This document shows positions 1-7,706 of a stretch of DNA of 23,085 nucleotides, piece after piece (position 1 is the first letter of the stretch; every line of letters starts with the position of its first letter). A program made the position numbers and the translations under genes. The notes beneath the pieces are model-generated. The model made no database searches. It was not told the DNA's origin and saw only the letters and a program-made list of their open reading frames with translations. The DNA comes from Pelargonium nanum (lineage: Eukaryota; Streptophyta; Magnoliopsida; Geraniales; Geraniaceae): NCBI GenBank assembly GCA_036897485.1, contig JAYMTF010001494.1, positions 1 to 23,085 on the forward strand. Reading direction: 5' to 3'.

Positions 1-562
1 GAGACGCAAGTTAACAAGGTATTATAATTTTTATAGGCAACTTTTAGAACTCCTAAAGGCTAGTGGTTGAGAACAATTTAAAAGTTAAAAAAGAAAGGCA
101 ATTTGGGCTGAAATTGTTTTTCTTAGGAAATAAAAATATTTTTGGCTGATATATTTCCTTAAAATTAGACAAGTAGTTGAGATCTTATAGGCCAAGTATG
201 TTCCTTTTATTTACCTATTAAATATTTAAATGGGCTCTGATTATTTCCCCAACAGAAAGTAGAGCAGGTAATTGCAATCCGACCTGTTCTGATTAAATTT
301 GGATTCAATCGGGTTAGATTATTATTATTTTTTTTTTCAAAAAATATGGATCAGATCGGACAATAAATCCACCCATTTACGTTAAAATCAATTGTCGCCA
401 AACCCCTGTACTTGTCCAAACAATTGAGAAGGTCCTCGAGTAGTTTTCACTTCAAGCTTGATCTTTTAACTTGTTTTTTCTTTCTTTTGATTTGGTCCAG
501 ATGACCTGCTGCTGCAGGTCACTTACCTCCACGTCAGCGACAATGCTCTGTCAAATCGAGAA
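1..562. other. AT-rich intergenic DNA, degraded repeats; no gene seen
   Basis: No coding region can be supported here. Positions 29-57 match 4657-4685, the promoter of the F-box gene at 2877-4609, at about 27 of 29 bases (see finding). Around 280-360 the text has the low-complexity look of old dispersed plant repeats, with GATCGGA-like words and a poly-T run at 329-338. A short hairpin (502-521) sits just before the minisatellite. Confidence 0.5.
502..521. repeat. Short inverted repeat (hairpin)
   Basis: TGACCTGC and GCAGGTCA form perfect 8-bp arms around a TGCT loop, giving TGACCTGCTGCTGCAGGTCA. It lies about 40 bases before the first minisatellite unit and is followed by a minus-strand GTAAGT word. 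It may belong to a degraded mobile element; no function is assigned. Confidence 0.6.
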
Positions 563-818
563 AACTTTCGTTCTGTTTCGGACAAAATCGATGCAACTTT
601 CGTTCTATTTCGTACAAAATCGAGACAACTTTCGTTATATTTCGGACGAAATTGAGGCAACCTTCGTTCTATTTCGGACAAAATCGAGGCAACTTTCGTT
701 CTATTTCGGACGAAGTCGAGGCAACTTTCGTTCTATTTCGAAAAAAATCGAGGCTACGTTCGTTCTATTTCGAAAAAAATCAAGGCTACTTTCGTTCTAT
801 TTCGAAAAAAATCGAGTC
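563..818 (+). repeat. Minisatellite block A: eight 32-bp tandem units
   Basis: Eight contiguous units of exactly 32 bp run from 563 to 818. The consensus first half is AACTTTCGTTCTATTT and the second half is CGGACAAAATCGAGGC. Units 6-8 share a variant in which GGACA is replaced by an A-run (TTTCGAAAAAAATCGAGG), so neighbours are more alike than distant units, as expected from local expansion. The array carries few stop codons in any frame, which creates overlapping open frames that I do not regard as genes. Confidence 0.95.
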
Positions 819-996
819 GGGACATGCACGAGTCGGGACATGCACGAGTCGGGACATGCTCGAGTCGGGATATGCTCGACTCGTGACATGCACGAGTCGG
901 GACACGCTCGACTCGGGACACGCTCGATTCGGGACATCTTCGATTCTGGACACGCTCGATTCGGGACATCCGCTCGATTCGGGACATATTCGATTT
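819..996 (+). repeat. Minisatellite block B: eleven ~16-bp tandem units
   Basis: Directly abutting the 32-bp block, a 16-bp unit (consensus GGGACATGCACGAGTC or GGGACACGCTCGATTC) repeats from 819. Nine units are exactly 16 bp; the tenth (963-980) has a 2-bp insertion and the eleventh ends at 996. The unit fits the second half of the 32-bp unit when written GGACA-N4-CGAG-N-C. Divergence rises to the right. Confidence 0.93.
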
Positions 997-1036
997 GGGA
1001 CATCCACACCAATCTTTCCAATATATTGGACCACAT

Positions 1037-1290
1037 AACAATTTTCTTTGGACATATTTTGCCGTTCTCGATTTGGGAAATTCTCGGGACATATTCGATT
1101 CGGGACATTCTCGGGACATGTTTTGATGTATTCAAAATGGAACATTCGTATTTGGGATATGTTTTGATGTATTCAAAACGGGACATTCGTATTCGGCACA
1201 TGTCTTGATGTATTCAAAACGGGACATTCTCGGGACATGTTTTAGGGACATATTCAATGGCACATTCTCGGGACATATTCAATCGGACAT
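1037..1290 (+). repeat. Minisatellite block C: degenerate and composite units
   Basis: The GGGACAT word continues but is now embedded in longer units. Three units of about 37-41 bp span about 1110-1222, each with GGGACATT, then TCGGGACATG or TCGTATTCGG, then TTTTGATGTATTCAAAA. After 1222 shorter GGGACATATTCAAT units follow and fade out near 1290. This looks like the eroded edge of the array, with a higher-order repeat formed by capture of the TGATGTATTCAAAA segment. Confidence 0.85.
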
Positions 1291-1515
1291 TCTAAATTCA
1301 AATCAGATTCTAGACTTAAATTTGAAACCCTTATAAACCAAAAGTCACCAGAAAACCATTGATAAAACGGGATAAACTCGAGCAAGAATTAAATGAAAAC
1401 AGGCCACTAAAGACCCTTTGATCATCGTCCTATCCAACTATGGTTATCATCTCAATTCAAAAATTAGAATTGAAATCTTTAATTAAGATTACAGGCATAC
1501 AACTGAAACATTCAA

Positions 1516-1751
1516 TCACAAAATCGAAACCGCACTGATGATATTAACGATCACAAAATCGAAAACACTTCACAAACCAGATCATCATTCGAGAAAAACA
1601 TGACAGAAAATTAGGGTTTTGCACTCACCTTCGTCGATCAAGATGGGCATGAAAATTCAGACACGATAGATTGATCATCGACTCCCCCCAAAGGACGGCA
1701 CAGAAATTCACACTCTAATTTCCAAAACACTTCACAAAATCGAAACCGCAC
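1516..1751. repeat. Two perfect 20-bp direct repeats, 216 bp apart
   Basis: TCACAAAATCGAAACCGCAC occurs at 1516-1535 and again at 1732-1751 without a mismatch. A partial third copy (TCACAAAATCGAAA) begins at about 1551. The copies flank the candidate first exon, so an ancient local duplication is the simplest reading. Confidence 0.8.
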
Positions 1752-1780
1752 GAATTGTACAGGATCTGGTATATTTAAGG
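1629..1780 (-). pseudogene. Possible orphan first exon and promoter of an unidentified gene
   Basis: Read on the minus strand, a TATA-like word (TTAAATATACC, about 1767-1777) is followed by about 120 bases of leader. Then come an ATG at 1648-1650 (M-P-I-L-I-D-E) and a good donor AAG/GTGAGT at 1628/1629. A telo-box (AAACCCTAA, 1611-1619) lies 9 bases inside the presumed intron, the same arrangement seen at MED6 intron 1. No following exon is recognisable to the left, where the minisatellite sits. It could be a gene whose body lies beyond the window, a captured promoter fragment, or chance. An upstream ATG in another frame exists, so the start is uncertain. Confidence 0.3.
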
Positions 1781-2780
1781 ATGGATGAGGCGGTGGTAGA
1801 GGGTTGAGGCGGTGGAGATCGGTAACGGCTATTTTAATTGAGGCGGTGGAGCTGAGTTGCGAGGAGCGTCATTTTGACGCGGTCAAAATTTCAAATACCG
1901 CCGGTGCAGTGGTAACGGCTAGGTTAGAAGATTCGTAAATAAATAAATAAATAATGGGTACAATAGAATTTGTATTTAGTAAAAAAACTTGTAAAAAGAG
2001 GGAAATGTATAAAAAAATGTTTAAGTAAGTGATTTGTCTAAAACAACCTTATTGACTACTACTCAGATATATGATGCTTCAAATATAGTACATTTGTCAA
2101 TTTCTATAACATTTTACTACAATTTGAAATGAATTTGACCTGATTTGACCGACTGTCACCTCTACGTGAAAGTCCTGCAAGATCGTCCGGTTGCAGGTTT
2201 ATGGGATGGAGTTCAAATTTTACTTGTAGAATGTGCAGAGTTGTGTGTTAGTTAAACTGACCTGTAATTTTTTTAAAAAACATCATACCTAAATTTGATC
2301 TCGTTTGTGTTAGATTTTGGTGCCAACGAATTTCAGTCCAAATTGTCGGTTCTATTATCTATAAACAGATCTTAAACATAATTGGTTAGGGAAATATTGA
2401 CCAAATTTCTTTTCTTTTTCATTTTTTTTTCTGCAGTCGAAGTCAGGTAAAAGTTAGTGTAAAAGAAATAAAAGTTGTCTAAAGTTAGAATAAAAGAAAT
2501 AAGAGTTAGTTTACCGAACATAACTGACTTTTGAAACAATCTATTTAAGTTATTTTAAAATTCACTTACCTCCTTTCAGTTACTTCCGATTTTTAGTTAA
2601 CGAACAATCACTTAAACAAACAAGGCGTTGATTGCTAAAATTGAAAGTTCGTACATCTAAAAAAATCGTATTTATACATTAGTTTAAACTTCATGCAACA
2701 AAAAAATAATAATTAAAAGTGAGAGGAATGAAACATAAACATAAATTATACAAATGAAACTTGCACAAGCACTCAGCAAG

Positions 2781-2876
2781 ACAAATAGTTGATTTCACTT
2801 TGTCCCTCGAGGTTTTATGTTCGAGTCCCGTCATTCTTGTGCTACTTTCTGACTCGATGTGAATTAAACCGGATGA
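2781..2876. repeat. Possible tRNA-derived SINE remnant in the F-box 3' flank
   Basis: The text CCTCGAGGTTTTATGTTCGAGTCCC, at about 2805-2831, has a B-box-like GTTCGAGTCC preceded by a CTCAGCAAG word at about 2771. This is the arrangement expected of a decayed tRNA-like head. It lies immediately downstream of the stop codon of the minus-strand F-box gene and would therefore be in its 3' UTR. No tail or target duplication was identified. Confidence 0.3.
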
Positions 2877-4609
2877 TTAAAAACTTGGAATCCACTTTAA
2901 CTTAATTTTGGTGATATTATATCCCATTGTAGCACATGACTTGAACAAATTAGGTGTCTCTTCTTCTGGTTTTGTCACCTTCTCAAAACCATACAAATAG
3001 TGTCTCCAACATTTCTTGTACTTGCAGCAATTTGCTTTCAATTTCTTCATCTCCAATGTCTGTAAAATTCAAATCAATTACTTTTTGAATGATAAATATA
3101 TAATTTAATTAAAATTAATTTCACTTCCGACACGTACCTTTAAAAAGTCGTTGACATTGTTGTGACGGGAGACTAAAGAGACGCTCTTCCAATGACACAT
3201 GTTGGATCTGAACAAATAATCCGCAATGCAGTCATAGCTCACAAATGTAACATTTACGAACATGTCCCGCTCCATGCACTTTATAGCACATAGGATTTCG
3301 ATCAAATATTCACAGTCGTCGATGACAATCACATCCTGAAAAATTAACAAATATGAACAATAATTAGAAACAAGTATAGTGCATAATTGTAAATACGTTA
3401 CGTGTACTTGATAAATCAATTAATTACCGGGCAAAACTCGAGAATCAATTTCATATCCTTGAAGTGGCCGAACTTCATAAAACATTCTTTAAAACTATCT
3501 GAGCACCTCGCGAGCATGAGTTGATCAAAGCCACAATCCATGTGGAAATCAATCTCGAACTTTGATAATCGCGCGCAATTAATCCAATAAAAGGGGAGTT
3601 CATTGTTCCTGTATCGAAGAGATTGTAAATCTGGAGCATCAATTTTAACGAGGCCTAGATTCTTGCAATCGAAAAATTCGAGTTTTCGAAGCTTCTGATG
3701 ATTTGAAATCTCTATACTTTTCAAGAATAGACTAGACAAAGTCAACTCTTCTAGTCGTGGGAATTTTAAAAGGTAACTCTTGAGCGCATACTTGGTCAGT
3801 CCGACACAAACCAAACTTAACTTTTTAAGTGTCAACTCACATTCTGACAAATCAATCTCGCACGACTTTTTATGTTTTTCACCGTCCCTCCAAAACGAAA
3901 AAACCTGAAGATTTGGTGCTATAATTTCAACTTTGGTAATATCATCGCACGATCTCAGATCAACTTTTTTGAGTCTATCGAGACTTGAAACACAAATCTC
4001 CGATAACCCTTCGCAGCCCACGAGCTCGAGAATCTCCATGGAGGGACAACCTGAAATCAAACTCTCGATCATCTCTTGGCTCAAGCGAACACATTGTAAG
4101 CTTAGCTCGTGTAAATTCGGAAGCTTCACATTGTTACAATTCCTAAGACCACATCGTCTTAGTCTCAAACTAGTGATTGTTTTCGAACAAAAAACAATTG
4201 GAGGCAACACGTATTTGAATTCGGATACATTAAGCCAAAGCTCCTCAACTTTAGCTTCATTGACCAATTGATGCACCCACCGGTTCATGTGTGAGTCCCA
4301 ACGGTCCGGATGGTAGGATTCGAGCTCTAGCTCGAATTTGTGAATGCTGATCTTTTGACGGAGAAATTTTTGTAAGGAATTGTAGATTCGGTCCATGAAA
4401 ACCGGCTCTTGTGTCACCAATGTCTCTCTTTTTTCGTGAATCGGTTTGTTTTCTAGGAAAATGCCTTGGATGAAACTAAGAACCGGACGAGAGTTGAAGA
4501 TGGATCTCCAATTCTTGGAGAGAATTGCGGTTCGAGCAGCTTCTTTGGAATCGAGAAAATTGAGAATGTAATGGAGGATGGGTTCGGGCATTTGGGAGAT
4601 CTTGTCCAT
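2877..4609 (-). CDS. F-box/LRR protein (FBD-like family), three exons
   Basis: Exons are 4609-3428, 3335-3138 and 3059-2877. All junctions are phase 0 (CCG/GTAATT, TTTCAG/GAT, AAG/GTACGT, TTTACAG/ACA), giving 520 aa. Residues 6-45 are an F-box starting MPEPILHYILNFLDSKEAAR, with the SILSKxW-like end AILSKNWRS. Degenerate leucine-rich repeats follow (SKTITSLRL, VKLPNLHELSL, CPSMEILELVGC, LKKVDLRSC). F-box proteins of this kind are substrate receptors that dock on SKP1 in SCF ubiquitin ligases, with the LRRs expected to choose the target; the target is unknown. The last exon holds a Cys/aromatic motif, CCKYKKCWRHYL, also found in the paralog at 10790-12998. A minus-strand TATA box lies at 4656-4663, about 47 bases before the ATG. 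Confidence 0.88.
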
Positions 4610-4655
4610 TGTTGTTGGAACTTTTGGTTGGTTTCTTGGAACAAAATTTAGAGTG

Positions 4656-4663
4656 CTTTTATA
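4656..4663 (-). promoter_or_regulatory. TATA box of the 2877-4609 F-box gene
   Basis: TATAAAAG on the minus strand, 47 bases upstream of the start codon, implies a very short leader of roughly 15-20 bases. The surrounding 29 bases are nearly repeated at 29-57 in the same orientation. Confidence 0.65.
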
Positions 4664-4685
4664 GGAAAATTTTAGAACTCCTAAA

Positions 4686-5351
4686 ACTAAAAGGATGATT
4701 ATATCGATATTCTAATTTTGACAAGGAATTTGAAACAGGAAAGCTTAGGAAGATCACATATCGGAAAAGGAAATCTACTTCAAATTGTTAAAAAAAAAAC
4801 TCAAATTATTGATATTACTTACTAATTTTATGTTTAGGGGTGTTTAAGCGTGAGTAAACCGGACAGGACAAGATCGTAATTTCGAAACTTTGAGGACCGA
4901 GACCGGACATATACATAGTCGGTCTTGGATTGAGACCGGACCATATGAAGACCGATTCTTAATCAAGATTGTTGGGCAAAACGGTTTAAGCGCTATGAAT
5001 TCTTTTTAAAGTCTCGAGTTCGAGTCTTCTTACTGATGAGCTACCCTTGTTTGTCTCCTTTAAATCACCCTTTTATACATTTACCGAACAACCTAATATA
5101 TTTTTTAAAATTTTGTTTATGTGACGCCTCCTTGAAGGACGATATTTTTACTAAACAAAAATAAAGCTTTGATCTATAGCCGACCTATAAAATGTTGTGC
5201 TGTCCATTTTAGGTTAAAAAAAGGAAAGTTAAAATCTTCAAAAGGAAACAAAATATGAAGAGAACTAATTATTTTCTTGTTGATTTGATTCTGCATTAAC
5301 TCTTAATTGCAATTTCCTTAATTATTAGTATTCATGACTAGTTTTTTTCTC
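4686..5351. other. Intergenic region with degraded dispersed repeats
   Basis: No coding region is seen. At about 4850-4960 there is a patch of repeated GGACCGAGACCGGAC-like words typical of old dispersed plant elements. At 5018-5032 a CTCGAGTTCGAGTCTT word resembles a Pol III B-box, again suggesting SINE debris. The right end is the promoter shared out to the MADS-box gene. Confidence 0.45.
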
Positions 5352-5932
5352 TATAAATAAATAGAAAAGCTTTCATGGAAGGTTCCATTAACCTATTTTC
5401 ATAGAGCAGCCATTAAAGCTACAATTTAAGGTATGCTCCTTCTCTCCCTCCTCTCTGTATTTAATTTCTTTACCATATTAATGTTTAATTTAATTTTCTT
5501 ATATCATCTTCATTTGATTGAGTTTCTAGGCTTTAATTGTTTTCTTTTATGATATTAACCATGTTTATTTGTCCTTATTTACATGTAAAATTCTCCATTT
5601 CAATGATGGTAAGTTACAATATATACTTGAAGACCTTATTGTAAAACTACATAGAATTTTTTTTTGTCTTCAATCTAATATTGATTTTTTTTTGTGATAT
5701 TTGTATTAGTATGATTTTATTTTTCAGTTATTATTTTGCTTGTAGGGATGGATCAAGAATAAATTACATGAAATTTGAAGTGAATATCTTGTACTAATAT
5801 GATTTCTTTAATTTCTTTCTCGAGATGATCTCAAGTTCGAGTCTCGGTTGTTACGCTTGCTGGTAAAAAACAAAGAGTAAAAAATAATAACAACAATTTC
5901 CTCTCCATTAATCTCATTTTTTTCTTGGTAAG
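5352..5932 (+). promoter_or_regulatory. MADS gene TATA box, probable 5' UTR exon and leader intron
   Basis: TATAAATA at 5352-5359 is a good plus-strand TATA box. About 30 bases downstream a leader could begin, running to a donor AAG/GTATGC at 5430/5431. A pyrimidine-rich tract ends in TTCTTGGTAAG at 5932, seven bases before the ATG, so a leader intron of about 502 nt (5431-5932) is plausible. An alternative acceptor TTGCTTGTAG ends at about 5745 and would place a tiny upstream ORF in the leader. Neither is proven. Confidence 0.4.
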
Positions 5933-5938
5933 GTGATC

Positions 5939-7045
5939 ATGGGAAGATCAAGACTAAACATGCAACTCATAGAAAATGAGAAAATTCGAATAACAACTTT
6001 TCGAAAGAGAAAAAACGGCTTATTCAAGAAGGCTTTTGAGCTATCTACTCTTTGTGGGATCCAAGTTTGTGTCATCATCTCCGGACCAAAACTTGCCAAC
6101 AATGTCCCCAACACCACAATTCTTGAGACTTGGCCTCCAAACCCTAACGAAGCAAAACTCGTAATCGAGAACTTCGCGAAAGCGAGTGAGCACAAGAAGC
6201 AATACAAATTCACATTGGACGATCTTTTCCACCGCGAGAACCATGGCCAATACTCGATGAAGAAGAAGCTCTCGAAGAAAATTCAAGAAACTGGCGAAAA
6301 CCCTAACCCTAACCCTAGTTGGTATGATCGGGTTTGTAAGTTTTCGTTGCGCGAGCTTGATGCGCTCGTTGAGTCAGTTGAGGCGAGATTGAGGTACATT
6401 GATGCGATTCAAGCTCAACAAGGCTTGTTCGCGGGCGAAATGGAGATTGGTGTTGATGAGTCGTGTTTGAAGATGCCACTTTATGTGAGTCCTTTCGATG
6501 TTTATGTTCCTAGTAATAATCACCCCGTCGATTTTAATTATGTGGGTAGTTACACAAATATGATGATTATGAGTGATGATGATTTTTGCACTCGATACGG
6601 TGGAAATAGGAGCAACAACAATTTGGGGTCTGAGAATGGTCATTTATGTACACAGTCTTTTCCCTGCTTTTGCAAAGAGACTGATTTTGTCGCGAGACAC
6701 CAACAAAATTTACTGTCACGCCAAGGCTCGCTATCTACGTTTGGAGTGAATAATGTTGCTATTTCGAACAATACTACGTGGGAGATTGCAAATAATCCGT
6801 TCGAGAATAATGTCACAATTTCAAACTATCCTACGTGGGAGATTGTGAATGATCCATTCGAGAAAAATGTCGCGATTTCTCTTACTCCAACATGTGACAA
6901 AGTTGCGAGACACCGACAAATTTTACCATTGCACCAAGGCTCACTCTCTACGTTTGGCCCGATTTCAAGCTATCCTACTTGGGAGATTGCAAGTGATCAA
7001 TTTGAGCATATTCAACAAGCAAATATAGGAGGATTCATGGGCTGA
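5939..7045 (+). CDS. Type I MADS-box transcription factor (M-beta-like), single coding exon
   Basis: The start is the ATG at 5939; the in-frame GTG six bases earlier is not a likely plant start. The product is 368 aa. Residues 1-60 form the MADS DNA-binding domain, beginning MGRSRLNMQLIENEKIRITT with the signature RKRKNGLFKKAFELSTLCG. There is no K-box and no intron in the coding region, both typical of type I MADS genes. The segment after the domain (ISGPK, then ETWPPN) resembles the M-beta branch (AGL47/AGL82 type), but M-gamma cannot be excluded. Known type I proteins act in the nucleus, mostly in female gametophyte and endosperm, often as heterodimers; that role is inferred here. Residues 251-356 contain repeated motifs (separate entry). 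Two telo-boxes lie inside the coding sequence. Confidence 0.88.
   Translation: MGRSRLNMQLIENEKIRITTFRKRKNGLFKKAFELSTLCGIQVCVIISGPKLANNVPNTTILETWPPNPNEAKLVIENFAKASEHKKQYKFTLDDLFHRENHGQYSMKKKLSKKIQETGENPNPNPSWYDRVCKFSLRELDALVESVEARLRYIDAIQAQQGLFAGEMEIGVDESCLKMPLYVSPFDVYVPSNNHPVDFNYVGSYTNMMIMSDDDFCTRYGGNRSNNNLGSENGHLCTQSFPCFCKETDFVARHQQNLLSRQGSLSTFGVNNVAISNNTTWEIANNPFENNVTISNYPTWEIVNDPFEKNVAISLTPTCDKVARHRQILPLHQGSLSTFGPISSYPTWEIASDQFEHIQQANIGGFMG
6139..6318 (+). promoter_or_regulatory. Two telo-boxes (AAACCCTAA) inside the MADS coding region
   Basis: AAACCCTAA occurs at 6139-6147 and 6298-6306. The second continues as CCCTAACCCTAACCCTAG, three short telomere-like hexamers that encode the peptide NPNPNP. 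Telo-boxes are known binding sites of TRB proteins, which can recruit PRC2 in Arabidopsis; that they act so here is inference. Confidence 0.5.
6689..7006 (+). repeat. In-frame repeats in the MADS C-terminus
   Basis: Two kinds of unit alternate. A 19-residue unit NNVAISNxxTWEIxNxPFE occurs twice in tandem (residues 271-289, nt 6749-6805; residues 290-308, nt 6806-6862). A partial copy follows (KNVAISLTPT, 309-318) and a fourth diverged copy (SSYPTWEIASDQFE, about 343-356). A second unit, VARHxQxLxxxQGSLSTFG, occurs at residues 251-269 and 322-340. The order suggests duplication of a larger block of about 71 residues plus a local 57-bp expansion. The frame is kept throughout. Confidence 0.85.
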
Positions 7046-7706
7046 GAAAGATTATAGGTTCTTGTCAATCAGTTTTTAGTAATTTATTTATTATGTTGAC
7101 AATAGATTGTTGAATATGGATCTTGATATTCATTTTGCAGGTACACTTTAATATTCATATTTGTTCTTTCCTTTTCTTGGGATTCAAGTCATTACTTGGT
7201 AAGTTTTGTGACTTCTATGCTTGAATTTAGTGTAAGTTTTGTATTTTGGTTCTATATATGTGAGATTTTGTAGTTATTTAACACACAAATTCGACCACAA
7301 CGACGTTGAATCTCTTCTTTTAACAAGTCTTAACACAACTGCATTTACTGGGTTTCGAATCTGATATCTCAGATTAAATCAGAACGACTCTCTAACAATT
7401 GATATACACGTTTTGTAGTTGTTGCAGTCATGTTTTAAGCATTTCATGCAGCACAAATCCAAAATTTCAAATAGAGTATTACATTATTTCGATTTCTAAA
7501 CATAGACAAATAAATCACACGTTGTAACACACTAAATAGTAATACTATAAAAGAAAATCTAAGTGCACAAGTAAAATATCACGAACATATTTTAATGTTT
7601 GTCGATATTGTTTTCAATGTTCTTAACATTTCAAAGAATGCCACTTGTTTGTGTATACAAGTCTTCTCAACCTACATATTTGATCATTCTCTTCTCATCA
7701 CTATCC
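7046..7706. other. Convergent intergenic region between MADS and lectin genes
   Basis: This is the shared 3' flank of two convergent genes. It is AT-rich. AATTTATTTATTATG at about 7080-7095 may belong to MADS 3' processing, but no canonical signal is convincing. A GTTTCGAATC word near 7351 is another tRNA B-box-like fragment. Open frames running leftwards into 7595-7807 are antisense to the lectin exon or its 3' UTR and are not taken as genes. Confidence 0.45.

Larger units (their letters stand above)
1291..2876. other. Non-coding stretch; possible orphan gene 5' end, otherwise unassigned
   Basis: No complete gene is visible. The notable parts are a candidate minus-strand first exon at 1629-1780, a 20-bp direct repeat at 1516/1732, and a G-rich patch at 1783-1915 with three GAGGCGGTGG words and two GGTAACGGCTA words. 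A tRNA-like GTTCGAGTCCC word lies at about 2820-2830. The remainder is AT-rich with homopolymer runs and shows nothing else I can name. Confidence 0.5.

Noticed and set aside
563-996. CRISPR-like array
   Set aside because: Units are directly contiguous without unique spacers, and the DNA is clearly nuclear plant sequence.
471-1208. A 245-codon plus-strand open frame and several overlapping minus-strand frames
   Set aside because: They consist of translated minisatellite units (32 bp and 16 bp, not multiples of three). Long frames exist at once in several frames and on both strands because the unit lacks stops. There is no gene-like composition or domain.
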